Shown one piece after another: positions 10,502 to 21,437 of a stretch of 64,000 nt of DNA. The DNA is from Auricularia sp. M13. Taxonomy: Eukaryota; Basidiomycota; Agaricomycetes; Auriculariales; Auriculariaceae. The position numbers were made by a program, and so were the translations under genes. The stretch's first letter is position 1, and every line of letters begins with the position of its first letter. The notes below the pieces were generated by a model. The model had not been told where the DNA came from, did no database searches, and was given only the letters and a program-made list of their open reading frames with translations. The stretch spans positions 3,534,001 through 3,598,000 of the forward strand of contig CM073196.1 in NCBI GenBank assembly GCA_037042915.1, read 5' to 3'.

Positions 10502-12142
10502 ATGCCTGTCTCCTCGCAACTCGGACGTGGTATTTTGAACTTGCCTGGCATTACGCCGCAGTCCCATACCTGCGTGAAGGAGCTTCTGGCGGCCGACGCG
10601 AAAGCGCACCACTGCTTCTGGGGACGCGCGGGCTTTCATAACCACCTACCGCACTTGTATGTCCCACCCAGTCACTTGCCACGACTTTCTACGAACACAT
10701 GACTTAGTCTGCTTGCGACCTACGACCTTGGTGCGCCTCCATCCGTCCTGAAGGCAATATACGACAAGGACGAGAAGGATTTGAAGCCTGTCAATATCGA
10801 AGGCTCGAAGGACATTGTTATCGACGAAAATAACTGGAAGAAGTACCTGGGAGACGAAAAGTGAGTATATTGGCAAACTCCAGTGGCTTGAAACAGCGAT
10901 GCTGACGACATGCAGCGCGTATGCTGGCTACTTGCAGTTCTTCAGCGCTGAAGTTGAGCAGCGCGGAGTAACCGACACGATTCACAAATTCGTTTTCTCT
11001 CCCGAAGCCAACGACGAAAATGCGCATATGCTTGTCCGCCTGGTTAGCGGAGCGTACGTTCAGTCTCGTTAGAGATCTGTGGACTTGACTAAGTCTTTCT
11101 CTAGTGCTCATCCATTGATTCAAGTCGGCGTAGGCACACTCTTTCACGTGCCACACAGGTCAATGGCACTAACTCCACTTCAAAGTATGGCGTAGAGTTC
11201 AACGATGATCTCCTCGTCGCCTCAGGCCTAGCGCAAACCGCCGTCCACTGGAATCGCGATATCGCCTTGTATCAAGACGTGCAGCCCCCGGAGACCAACG
11301 GAAATACTGAACACAAGAGTCCATCTCTGTTTGGCATTCTCCGCCAGTTCTACGACTCAGAGGCCCTTACACCAGTGATGCCATATGACCCTGACGCGTT
11401 CATCTCGAAGCGTTGGACAGACGCGTTCGGGGACGGCACGCGGACCCACGAAATCGTACGCATTGCGTCGCAATGGGAACTCCCATCCAATGCCCCGCAC
11501 GATTTTTGGGAGGAGAAGGTGGAGGAAATCATTTGGGTCGTCGTCCTGCTGCTCTTTGCCACCAGCAAGCCCGGCCGGAAACCAAGACTGGATTTCTTCG
11601 TCATGCACATGGTGACCTCTGCGCTGTTCCTCCCGTCTTTCTTCGAGAAGGTGCTCTCGTCTGGCAGCGCTGAGGATGGGAGGAACCGCGCGCGGCTGCT
11701 GCAGGCGTATGTCCGCACGTGCCTCGCGTTCCTCGTCATCCGAGGACGGCCGCGGATCGACGCGACGGGGATCATGCAGGCCACGCCTCAGCCGCGCCCT
11801 CCTACCACCACTGGCACTCCTGCAGGCGATGAGACTAACCCATGGGCGGCGATCGGCGCGTCCGCCATCCACGCGCCCGAGGCGCATCTCCCCAAGACGA
11901 TCCGCACGCTCATCTACGCTGCGCAGCGGTACTCGCTTCGGCGGGCTGGAGAGGTCCCCGGGGCATTTGGCGAGGACGGCAAGGAGCTGCTACCGGGTCT
12001 GGCTGGAGTCGATGGGTCGCTGTTTATTCGATGTGCCGGCGTTGCGATGGACACACTTGGATGGGTCGATCATGGCCAGGAGGAAGGGAGCTGGGATAGG
12101 AGTGCGCTTGGGTGGGAGGACGCATGGAAGGACGGAGAGTGA
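10502..12142 (+). CDS. Questin oxidase-like protein (DUF4243 family), with a one-base frameshift
   Basis: Exons 10502-10656, 10708-10860, 10916-11053, 11105-11129 and 11187-12142 read GFHNHLPH, LLATYDLGAPPSVL, GYLQFF, AHPLIQVGYGVEFND and GLAQTAVH. These are the conserved blocks of the questin oxidase-like family, whose founding members do Baeyer-Villiger-type ring opening in aromatic polyketide pathways. The role here is unknown, and no polyketide cluster surrounds the gene. The exon total is 1,427 nt, one short of a whole number of codons. The break lies between about 11207 and 11225, where the expected Val-Ala-Ser-Gly reading needs one more C. Either the gene is a recent pseudogene or the assembly has a one-base error. 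Exon 4 is only 25 nt. The large transposon ends just upstream. Confidence 0.75.
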
Positions 12143-12901
12143 CTCGGAGGTGGCAGCGAATTAGTACGTTGTTTGTACTCGTGCAGGAAAATGATTGCAA
12201 TGTAGCAATATAAGTGACTGTGTGCATGGCCTTTTTCCCACAAGGGTTCAAGATTGCTTCATGAAGAACTGCTGGATCGTAGACCTTCAATCGTGAAACT
12301 CATATACCGCTCTTGGCTGCAAAACGAAAACCACAGAGATTGCCTGTCGATCTCAATTAGACTGCGACGCTAGCTTCCGCTCTATATACCTAGGTGAGTT
12401 ATGGACACGTTCCTTCCACCTTCGGGCCACCAAGAAATAGGCGGCATTTTTGTGAATCATGATTTACCAAATGCGCTCCCCGGACCTGTCATGATGGGAA
12501 ATTGAGAGCCACTTCTGCAGCCTGCGGTCCTAGATGGCAACATATGAATATCAATCCTGAACAGAGCACGTGATGTCATTCCCACGCCGCGGTCATTTTC
12601 AGTTGAGCACGGAGGATGACCAGACCGACTGCAACGTAACTTTACTGGGCTCCTCGTGGCTGCAATCGGTTGACAGATGAACGGGAGCGTCCAAGAGCAC
12701 GACGCAGGATGTGGATCAGAAGAGAAGGGTCTGCAAGAAGCGCGGCGACGTTCGTGCACGGTCATGTGCAGGCGGGCCGCCGCGCGCGTCAATGACCGCA
12801 CCCGGCCTCGCGTGTGCTCGCACGCATGTGCCGCGCGCCTCCCCCCGCTATAAATTCGCGTCACGATCGCCCCGCCATGCTGCCCCGGTCTCACGCCCAA
12901 G
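12143..12901. other. Intergenic, no gene seen
   Basis: This is the 3' flank of the questin-like gene and the promoter of the GH88 gene. A TATAAATT sequence lies at about 12849-12856, roughly 50 bp before the GH88 start codon, and is a plausible TATA box. No ORF with recognisable content was found. Confidence 0.5.
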
Positions 12902-14447
12902 ATGACGCTGTTCGCCGCCGCGTCGCTGTTTCTCGCCGCCGCCGGATGGGGCTTCGACTCGCCGCCCGCGGAGCTCTACGCGCCGCTCGTCGCGCAGAGG
13001 GTGCTCGCGATGGCGCAGACGGCGCGCAGCCCGCCGGCGTACCCGACCATCACGAGCACCGCCGGCGTCTGGCAGTGGTCGGGCCCGGACAACTGGGTGA
13101 CGGGCTTCTTCCCGTCGACGCTGTACCAAATGGCGAAGCGCGAGTGCCTGTGCCCGGGCTCCACGGCCGTCGACGGCGCTGTGCCCGACTGGCTTGCGCT
13201 GGGCCGCCAGTGGAGCGCCGCCATCCCGCCGCTGCACTGGCATAACGGCCAGGGGCACGACGTCGGCTTCCTCAGCTGGCCGTTCGTCGAGGAACTGAGC
13301 CTGTACGCGCATAATCCCGGGTCAAGTAATGAGAGCTGATACCTGGAAGCCACCCGCGCAACGCGACCGCGCGCGAGAACATCATCGAGTTCGCGCTGGA
13401 GCTCTCGTCGCGGTACGCCAAGGAGGTCGGCTGCACGCGCTCGTGGGACTGGTCCTCGTCGACGTCCCCGACGCCCGAGACGGACTTCCTCGTCATCATC
13501 GACAACCTGATGAACCTCGAGACGCTCCTCCAGGCGTACGAGTTCACGAAGAACCGCACCTTCTACGACATCGCGATCGACCACGCCGACACGACGCTGA
13601 AGAACCACTTCCGCAGCGACTGGGGCTCGTGGCACGTCGTCAACTACGACCACCTCACCGGCGCCGTCAAGGAGAAGTTCACCGCGCAGGGCTACAGCGA
13701 CGACTCGACGTGGTCGCGCGGAGAGAGCTGGGGCCTGCACGGCTATGCCAAACGTGCGTGTGTGTAATTGACTTGCGGCGGGCCTGACACTGGAAATAGT
13801 CTATCAGTACACAAAGAAACCGCGCTACCTGAACGCGGCGCGCAAGATCGCAGCCTACTTCCTCAGCCAAACGGAAAAGACCTACATGCCATGGTGCGTC
13901 ACGGAATCCCCCAACACTTCACATCACAGCTGCAGTTACTGACCGCTCTCACAGGGACTTTGACGCCCCGATGGACCCCCCGCTCGCGGACTCCTCCGCG
14001 GCGATGATAGCCGCCGCGGGCCTGCAGATCCTCGCGCAGGTCGAGAAGTCCGTGTGGAACGTCGCGGGCGCGAAGCGCTGGACGGACGGCGCGCACTTCG
14101 TACGTCGCGCGCAGTATGAAGAAGCCACGCACTCACCCGGGCCCGGCGGCAGCTCATCTCGCAGATACCCGGCTACGCCTGGAAGGAGTCGTGGCAGAGC
14201 CTCCTCTCGAACGGCACGCGCGACAACCACGGCGTGCCGCACTCGAACAACACCGGGTTGCCGTATGGCGACTACTACTGGATCAAGGTGAGAGACAGCA
14301 TCCACCAGCTTGAAAGCATGACTGATGTTTCGCCTCGCTGTTAAGAACGGCAACTACCTGCTTGCGTCGCGCGAGGCCAAGTGCCCCAACGGGCGCTGGG
14401 CGCGCGCCACCGGCTGCGGCCTTGATCTTAACGGGCCCGCTGTCTGA
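12902..14447 (+). CDS. Glycoside hydrolase family 88 (unsaturated glucuronyl hydrolase-like), secreted
   Basis: Six exons (12902-13302, 13350-13753, 13800-13893, 13955-14099, 14153-14287, 14346-14447) give 426 residues, close to the usual GH88 length. Residues 1-16 form a signal peptide. WSGPDNWVTGFFPSTLY is the usual N-terminal barrel motif. HDVGF and IDNLMNLETLL carry the two aspartates that act in acid/base catalysis and substrate binding in characterised unsaturated glucuronyl hydrolases. WSRGESWGLHGYA and PLADSSAAMIAAAGLQ are further conserved blocks. The expected reaction is hydration-driven release of unsaturated uronic acid from oligosaccharides made by polysaccharide lyases, outside the cell. 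I placed the first donor at 13303 (GTACGC) because the next GT would leave a 29-nt intron. Confidence 0.85.
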
Positions 14448-15796
14448 GTCATGAGGCGGCAGCTGGATAATTGGGCACGGTGTATATAGACTGCTGGATG
14501 TGTATTCTTAGTCAGGCGAAGGAGCCTGCCAGTGAGACGAAACAAACCGCTTCATTTGCATCCTATGCAGCCCGAGGAGCCTGAGTACTGACTCGGAGTC
14601 CGTACAGCATTCCACATCTCATTGAGACAAAGTCGTCGTGCTCTGAGAGCATGATGGTCGAGAAGTCGTGCCAGAATACTGCGGGGAGCTGGCAGGAGCA
14701 TCTGCTCCCAGATCGCACTCCGGCAATGCGCGGATATTGCAAGTTGAACAGCGGACTCCTTCCTCACTTGAAGTTATCCATGTACGCCAGCACCTGGCCG
14801 CACACAACGCGGGAAAGCCAGTGCAAATAGGTTGTTCGACTGTCACTGAGCGCCGGTAGTTCAAGAAGAGTTTGAATTAGATAATATGGCAGTACTGGTG
14901 CGCGCCGCTGACAGCCTGTACCGTTCCCTCCACAGCCAATTGCAGCTGCACAAGACGTCTCGGAGTCGTCAAGAAAACCAGCGACGTCAAAGAGAAAGAC
15001 CAGAATTTGTTTTAAGCTAGAGCATGCCGACACTCCGCGGCTACCGGCACTCCACGTGCACCGCGCGTGCGAGAAACTCACGGACTCCTCAGCTCCGTGC
15101 GTCCAGCGCTCGCCGCTCGCTCCAACCCCTTTGCCGCTGCCGAACAAGTTCAACACCACCTCGGCCGTCGCCCATTTAGCATCCGAGTCGATATCTGGAC
15201 CACGCTTGGCACTGAGTCCAGGCGCAGAAACAAAAGGGGAAGCACACAGCACTGCGGCCGTTCACAGCGAAAAAAGCCCTCTGAGTTGCAGTGCATGTCA
15301 TAGGTATAGCAGTGTGGGAGGTAGAGAGCTCGGGGCGGTGGCATCGGACGACACGGGATCAATGTGTCAGTGAAAGAAGCACGGGCGCGAACAGTTGCAA
15401 GCTCAGGCTGTGGTGGGCCGCTGCCGCTGCGTGCGAATGTTGCCGTGCCGTGGCGGCTGCTTGTCCGCTGCAGTGCCGTGCTGATGAGGGAGTAGATATT
15501 TACTCGGGCGTGCGCAAGGGGAGAGCAGGCAAGGAGAGAAAAAAAGTAAACAAAACCCGGGTGCAGCAACATACACGCAAGCGCAACAAAAAAAAAAGAA
15601 GTTATTCAGAGACGGGGTAGAAGGGTGGTAGGATGAGCAACGAGCGTAAGGGGCGGGGGGCGGACAGGGCTATATAGACGGGATGACGATGACCATGAAA
15701 TGGAGAGTATAGGGAGGATGGATGCGACGGAGACAGTCGGGACAACAAAGACACGCGGACAGATAACGCTGGCGGGGGACGGACGAACGGAGCCGT
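14448..15796. other. Intergenic, no supported gene
   Basis: A 162-codon minus-strand frame at 14764-15252 is open but has no recognisable domain, and its composition does not look like a conserved protein. A purine-rich stretch near 15530-15600 may belong to the 3' end of the G-gamma gene. Confidence 0.4.
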
Positions 15797-16160
15797 CTAC
15801 ATGACGACACAGGTGCACTTTTGCGGCGGCGCGTACGGGTCCTCGCCCTTGCCCACCGGGCCCCAGACGGACGGTACCTGGAGCGAGGCGGGAGTCAGCG
15901 ACGGCATCAGAGGCGCCTGATGAGCGGCAGCGGCAGCGCACGAGATGGTCCTTGGTCGTTTTGCAGTAACGAATCAGGCTAAGTCGAGTCAGTTGCTACG
16001 AATAAATAATATAATATAATATAATATAAACGGACCTGGCAGAGGCCTCCGATACGCGCATGCGGGGGCGGGCCAGGTCTTCGCGCAGGCGGATGTTGTG
16101 CTCGGTCAGGCGGCGGAGCTTGAGCTCGGACATGGACTGCTTGTGCGGGCGGGCGCTCAT
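15797..16160 (-). CDS. Heterotrimeric G-protein gamma subunit
   Basis: Three exons (16160-16036, 15978-15942, 15877-15797) encode 80 residues in frame. [13 protein letters not shown] and [16 protein letters not shown] are the typical N-terminal coiled-coil helix that pairs with G-beta. [19 protein letters not shown] is the conserved core. The C-terminus is CTCVVM, a CaaX box for prenylation with a second cysteine two residues upstream that could be palmitoylated. The protein works at the plasma membrane, with G-beta, downstream of seven-helix receptors including pheromone receptors. It is too small and too split to appear as one ORF. A pheromone-type precursor lies 2.2 kb away. Confidence 0.9.
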
Positions 16161-16454
16161 CGTGGGCGGCGAAGACGGGGCAAGCGACTGTAAGGGGACT
16201 GGGGGAGTCTGGGAGCGGGCTCGGACGAAGACGAAGGGTTAAGAAAGCGCCGAGCAACGAGCACGCCCTGCGCCGGTCGGGTCAGTCAGTTAAGCGCCGG
16301 CGAGCAAGCAGGGGGGGCGTGCCTTTTGAGCGGGGTCCGGGCGAGGTCGGTGGAGGGAAGGGAGGGGAGGGTCTTGATCAAGGCTCGTCGTGCGCGGACC
16401 TTGAATTTCGCCGGTTCCTGCTTCCCCTGCTCCCGTCGTCAACGCGCTAACCCA

Positions 16455-17471
16455 ATGCCCTCCAAGCACACGCTAGCAGCCCCTCTCCACCCAGGTCCCG
16501 TCGAATTTTCTTCTGTAGCGCATATATTTTTCTCAGCTGCAATTATTTTCTCAGTCAAGAGGCCGAATCTCAACCAGTCAGTCTGGACGTTCCCTGGTCG
16601 GAATTGACTGCATAAAATCCTTCAGAGAAAACGACTCAGGCTCGGACGACAGCGCAGAGAGCGACTGGGAAGAGGGCCGCACGCTCGTCCCGCCCGAGCA
16701 CGAAGCCACCAACCCGTGAGCAAGCCCAGCCCACCATACGCGCCGTCCTCAAACCCGGCCATTAGCACGGACCAGCAGAACGGCTATCTCCTCGACCTGG
16801 TCGATTCTCTGGCCGGTATGCGTGCATGCCGGCCGGCGCAGTGCCTAGCGCTAAACGACCAAGCAGAACCGTTCGCGCAAAAGGCCGCCAGCCACAAACG
16901 CCGGGCGCTCGCCGCGCTCGAGCCCGCGCTCGACTTCACCGCCGCGATGCACGCCCAGCTCGCCGCGCTCGTCGACGCACCGTTCCTGTGCGGCCCACCC
17001 TGATCCTGATCCCTGCTCTTCCCATTTTGCATGCTGAGTTCTGACACGGACTCCACGGCACAGGAAGGGCGTCGACGCGTTCGACGCCTCCGCGGGCCGC
17101 GTGCACGGCGCCGTCGTCGAGACGCGCGACGCCGTCTCCTCGACAGCCCCGCGCACGTCCGCCGACCTGCGCGCGCTGCTCAAAACGCTCTCCGCGCTCC
17201 TCAAGACGCGCCAGGCCGCGCTCGACCGCTTCCGCGACGATGTCGCCGCGCAAGGTGCGTCCCGCCCCTCCCCACGCCGTGCTTGACGAAGGACATACCG
17301 CGGGTCAAAGTCGAGGCGCTTCGCGCGGAGCTCGCCGCGACGGCCGGCGACCTTGACGAGCTCGAGAAGGCGACGGAGAAGAAGGAGAAGGCGCTCGTCA
17401 AGCAGGCCAAGGAGGGCGGCGTGGCGAAGCGCGATGCCGACAAGCTCATCAAGCAGTTGCTCGGTGCTTGA
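16455..17471 (+). CDS. Unrecognised coiled-coil protein
   Basis: A six-exon model (16455-16576, 16626-16715, 16766-16815, 16867-16987, 17064-17254, 17311-17471) totals 735 nt, 244 residues, with consistent phases. The N-terminus is low in information. An acidic stretch (GSDDSAESDWEEGR) follows, then YLLDLVDSLA. From about residue 100 to the end it is Ala/Leu/Arg-rich and predicted helical, ending in a charged coiled coil (ELEKATEKKEKALVKQ). Exon 1 is the least certain; it was chosen because GTCAGT at 16577 is the only donor giving the right phase. I do not recognise the family. Small coiled-coil complex subunits (kinetochore or BLOC-1-type) are possible comparisons, not an assignment. Confidence 0.55.
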
Positions 17472-17869
17472 AGGGTCTTTGCTGTCTTAAATTCGCTGGT
17501 TGCTTTGCTCCCCTGGCTGCTCTCGCTCTCGCCACTGCTTCGCCTCGCTCGTTCTCTCTCGCTGGCTCTTTGACTCTCGACTCGGTTATCGCTCTGAATG
17601 AACGCTCGAATTCTCACTCGGTGTACTCTATCTCTGTTCCACTCTTACTGTACGCTGACAACACCATGGCGCATTTCTGTCGGTTTTCTCTTCAATTTGA
17701 CAAAGCTGAAAGCAATACAACCATTCTTCTGAATCTGATTACATTCGAACTCTGAACAAGAATATGAACATCCTGAGCACCCTCCAACAAGGGGATAACC
17801 AATGCAGCTTGCACTCACAGCAATTCTCCTCTTACTCTCTGCGCAGTGTGGCTCTCACGAGCTTCAGAC
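17472..17869. other. Intergenic, no gene seen
   Basis: CT-rich 3' flank of the coiled-coil gene, then the 3' flank of the small secreted peptide gene on the other strand. No conserved ORF. Confidence 0.5.
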
Positions 17870-18010
17870 CTAGCGCGTCGTCTGTCCTTTACAGGTGCAC
17901 GTCTTCAAATCGACGTTCCCGCCGGGACAATTGATGTGGCACTGCGCGGCGGCTAGGGTGAAGAAGGCAGTGAGGAGGACGGCTGCGAATGATAGACTCG
18001 GGATGCGCAT
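17870..18010 (-). CDS. Tiny cysteine-rich secreted peptide (46 residues)
   Basis: An uninterrupted 47-codon frame starts MRIPSLSFAAVLLTAFFTLA, a clear signal peptide ending at a likely AAA/Q cleavage site. The mature part is about 24 residues with four cysteines in the pattern CHINC...CTC and ends KGQTTR. Small secreted cysteine-rich peptides of this shape are common in Agaricomycetes; their functions are mostly unknown. A TATAAA box lies 45 nt upstream of the start codon (18055-18060 on the minus strand), which supports it as a real gene. It is shorter than usual ORF cut-offs and so easily missed. Confidence 0.65.
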   Translation of the reverse strand: MRIPSLSFAAVLLTAFFTLAAAQCHINCPGGNVDLKTCTCKGQTTR

Positions 18011-18054
18011 GGTGGGTTTTGGGCGGGATGGCGTTCACCGTGGCCCTGCATGCA

Positions 18055-18060
18055 TTTATA
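18055..18060 (-). promoter_or_regulatory. Candidate TATA box for the small secreted peptide
   Basis: TATAAA read on the minus strand, 45 nt upstream of the ATG at 18010. Confidence 0.45.
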
Positions 18061-18397
18061 CCAACAGTGCGACGAATGCGCGTGCAGATGGCATGGGCGG
18101 CGCGGTGTGGCAGATGGACAATTGACTCGGAGGGCGCCTTGACGTTGTACCTGTTCGAACAGCTGAAATCACAGGAACTCCCGCGGCTGGCTGCGCGCTT
18201 CCAACAAGCGATCCCATGAAGTGATCGGCTGGGAAAGTGTTTCTGCGCGGCACTGTCAGTGTGTGTGTGGCGCAGCGGCGTATATATGATAGCAGCGCGG
18301 CGTCGCCGAAGGGCTCCCCAGCAGCCTCATCAGCTGTCCCTTCGTCCTCCCTCTGCTCTTTGTCCCGGTGTGCCCTCTTCTTCAATCGACGACCACG

Positions 18398-18583
18398 ATG
18401 GACGCCATTACCGTCTTTCTTTCTTCGAATTCGGGTCGTTCGGACTCAGAGCCGGTCGACGTCGGCACGGTCGCCGACTGCACAAAGGGCAAGAGCACCT
18501 CGGGGGACGGCAGCGGAGGGGGCTCGACTTCGGACGAGGAGAACTCGTCCGGGGGCTCGACGGCGTACTGCATCATCGCATGA
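18398..18583 (+). CDS. Pheromone-type CaaX precursor (61 residues)
   Basis: The frame begins MDAITVFLSS and ends STAYCIIA followed by a stop. A short precursor starting Met-Asp and ending in a CaaX box (Cys-aliphatic-aliphatic-Ala) is the standard form of basidiomycete mating pheromone precursors, which are farnesylated, trimmed and carboxymethylated. The middle is Ser/Gly/Asp-rich, as usual. An acidic dipeptide site before the last 11-14 residues (around DEEN) could be the N-terminal processing point, although the more usual ER/DR motif is not there. A TATATAT sequence lies at 18281-18287. No pheromone receptor gene is in the window, so whether this is a mating-type or an orphan pheromone is open. 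Confidence 0.65.
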   Translation: MDAITVFLSSNSGRSDSEPVDVGTVADCTKGKSTSGDGSGGGSTSDEENSSGGSTAYCIIA

Positions 18584-19192
18584 GCCGCAGCGTTTTCGTC
18601 GCCGTGCGTGCCACTTCTTCTTCTGCCTCGTGCATCTCTCACACTCACACTCGTACACAACAGGCCTAGGCGCACTCATCATTTATTCTCTTCGCCTTCG
18701 CACTACAGGCCGTTGTTTCTGTCATTCGCTTTCTGGCCCCCCTCTTTCAAAATCAACTCTCACCGATCATTTTTTTTTTTGCGCGCCGTTACTTATGCCT
18801 GTACACAATGTAGTACATGCTCCCGCGCGTCTCGCATCATAATCTCACGGTATCTCATGTCTCCTACGTCCTGTACGACCCGATCATGATCTGGAGACGT
18901 TAATGACCTGGCAATAGAACTATCTACAAACAAGTTTCACTCCATTGTACCGCTTCTGGATCGTGCACGGGGCAAGGATCGCTGGTGGCTGTTGGTAAGG
19001 CTAATGTGCCCGGAACATTCAATTGAGATAATATTGAGAAGCTCACGATAATCATAATGCATCCCACAGCGCGTCGTTGCGGACGATCGGCCAAGCCACA
19101 CATACAATACGACCGCCACCAAGCAAGCAAGTATATTGCCCTCCCACCAAGCAACTAACGCAGGTCGAAGTAGATCGAACCCAAGCTCGAAA
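18584..19192. other. Intergenic, no gene seen
   Basis: 3' flanks of the pheromone-type gene (plus) and BRX1 (minus), which converge here. Contains a short T-rich run near 18770. Confidence 0.5.
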
Positions 19193-20336
19193 TCACGCAA
19201 AGACCTTGCGCATCGACAGCGGGTCCTCCTCCATCTTGCGCCCCGCCGCGCGGTCCGCGCGGCCGGCCTGGGCGACTTTCCGCGAGGTATACTTGTCGGC
19301 GGCGCGGCGCCGCGCAAGCGCGCGCGCCGCGGCGGGCGAGACGAACTCGGGGTTCGAGTACACCGTCGCGCCGGAGAACGCGCCCTCGAAGATGCGGATG
19401 GGCGTGAGCACGAAGCGCGGGCCGATCTCGACGAGCGACATCCCCGCCGTGTCTGCCGATGCCGATGCGCCGTCTTTGGATTTGGTGGACTTGGCGGCGG
19501 TCGGTGCGGCTGGGTCTTTTTCGAGGATCTGGAAGGCGCGAGAGAGAGGGAGTGAGCAGAGGAGTGGGAAGTGGGAGGGATTGGGGAGGCTTACTTGGAA
19601 GTTGCGGAACCAGATCTTGCCGTCCAGGATGGAGAACGAGAGGATGTGGTCGACGAACGGTTTCGCGCGGCGCGCTTGCGGCGGGACGCCGAAAATCTTC
19701 GACAAGCGCACAGTTCAACACTAAACGTTGCAAACCCGCAATGAAAGGGCAACGCACATGGGTGAAGACCTCCTTGCACAGGCGGCCCCATGGCTCGTCG
19801 TCGAACTCCTTAGCAAAGCTGAGGATGGGGCGCGAGCCCTTGAGGCAGTTGCCGCGCATCTTGAGCTCGTCCATCGTGTGCGAGTTCTGCACGTGCAGCT
19901 TTATCGACGGCCCGTTGGGCGTCTTGGCCGCCCACATGTAGAGGTCGCTGTGCCGCCGCGCCTCGAAGTACAGCGTGTTGTTGCACGAATGCAGGTCCGC
20001 GAGCTCGGGCAGCAGACGCAGCTGGTTCTTCGCGTCCAGCTTGGCGTCTGGCGAAAACCATTCATTTAGCGGTGAAGATAATCGGATATTGTATGGTTGG
20101 TAGGATGACGCACCCTTTTTGGCATGAGGCATGAGCGACGCGAGGTCGGCCATGAGATGGCGCATGCGCGCCGTCACGCCGCGCGACGAGAGCATGAGCA
20201 CGCGCTGCTTATTCCGCTTGGGCTTCTTGCTCGCGCTTTCCTTGACGGCCTCGTCGTCGGACGACGCGTCGTCCTCCACCGCATCGTGCTTGCGCTTTTT
20301 CTCGACGGCGCGCGCGGCTTTCAGGATTGTAGCCAT
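19193..20336 (-). CDS. BRX1: Ribosome biogenesis protein BRX1 (Brix domain)
   Basis: Four exons (20336-20114, 20047-19758, 19696-19595, 19528-19193) give 316 residues in frame. An N-terminal basic/acidic segment with KKPKRNKQRVLMLSSRGV leads into the Brix domain: RMRHLMADLASLMPHAKK, LADLHSCNNTLYFEAR, MWAAKTPNGPSIKLHV, NCLKGSRPILSF and FGVPPQARRAKPFVDHILSF, then the conserved end GPRFVLTPIRIFEGAF. The order and length match BRX1, a nucleolar factor needed for assembly of the large ribosomal subunit. It is a single-copy host gene with no disruption. Confidence 0.92.
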
Positions 20337-21437
20337 GGCGGAAGAGTTGAGGAAATTTTCGGAGCCCGCTCAGCGCTTCTCTGTTTCTTCCACTGCAACA
20401 TGCTCGCACCCTCCTACACTGCTTGTTCACGCCTTTGCGCGCGGTGTACATAGCGCTTTGGGACAGGTTCATCTCGCTTGGAGCTTCTCGGCGCCCTCAT
20501 AGACGATATGTGACCCTCGCCTCGATCGATCCTCTGGAATCCGTTCATGCTGCGCTCGCGGTAGCTTCTCGTCCCTCAGTGGAAAAACGATATCAACGTA
20601 CTCTTTAGACTGTTTGGACCCCCCGGCTGCTCGTGCAGCATGAGGTAGGAGTTTGCAGGGCACGTCCAACTCTGTCTCACTGCTCCCAGGAGCCACACAC
20701 GCCCTTGACGACCACAAGAGTCCACTTGACCCTTGTCTCGAGGTTCTACGCATTAGATGCGTTGGCTTTGTTTACCTACTTCATACTGGTCGACTGCAAT
20801 GGCTATCTTTTGTCCACTGCAATGGCTATCTTTTGTCCTTGGACGCACCGGAATCCGTTTACGCTGCCTGCAGTGTCCAAGGTAACCCGTGACAAACACC
20901 GTACACGAAAGCTTGCTGCATTCCATACCTGTGCCCGGCCTTCACCGCGAGGAGCCTTCCACCCGCGGTCTTTGTGCTGGCTGCCTTGAACTGCATAAGG
21001 CCACCTCCTGTAACTCTGCGCTAGAACACTGGGAGCAAACCCGACCTCGTGGCGTTTTAATCTCGCCAACTCCTTGTTGCACGGCTGGACATGTGCGCCG
21101 ACATATTGGGCTCTATATATCTCTGTCTTCTGGAATAGGCAACAACACTTCTCGATGGCTAATACTCAAGCGACAGCGCAAATCGCTGCGGAGAGTGGGT
21201 GCGTGTGCCCGCCGAATCATCCGCCGTACGTCCGCTGTCAGCAATTTCTTGTCCCTCTGACCGGGAATGAACATTGTCCCCGGAAACAGGTCTTTGGTGC
21301 CGCCGCCTGGCTGGAAGGTTGTGGCCACTTGTCGCGGCGCGCTCGACGTGTGTTGATGGGTATCCCAGGCTTATCCCCGCTGCGACGGATCTCGCTATTA
21401 TCACAATGAGGCAGACCGTGTCACGACCAGCTGCGAA
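20337..21437. other. Intergenic, no supported gene
   Basis: About 1.1 kb between the divergent BRX1 and membrane-protein genes. An 18-bp direct repeat, CAATGGCTATCTTTTGTC, occurs in tandem near 20797-20836. ORFs are short and overlapping, with no conserved content. Confidence 0.4.

Noticed and set aside
13303-13349. 29-nt intron in the GH88 gene starting at 13321
   Set aside because: A better donor at 13303 gives a normal 47-nt intron with correct phase.
14764-15252. 162-codon minus-strand ORF between the GH88 and G-gamma genes
   Set aside because: No conserved content, signal or splice support.
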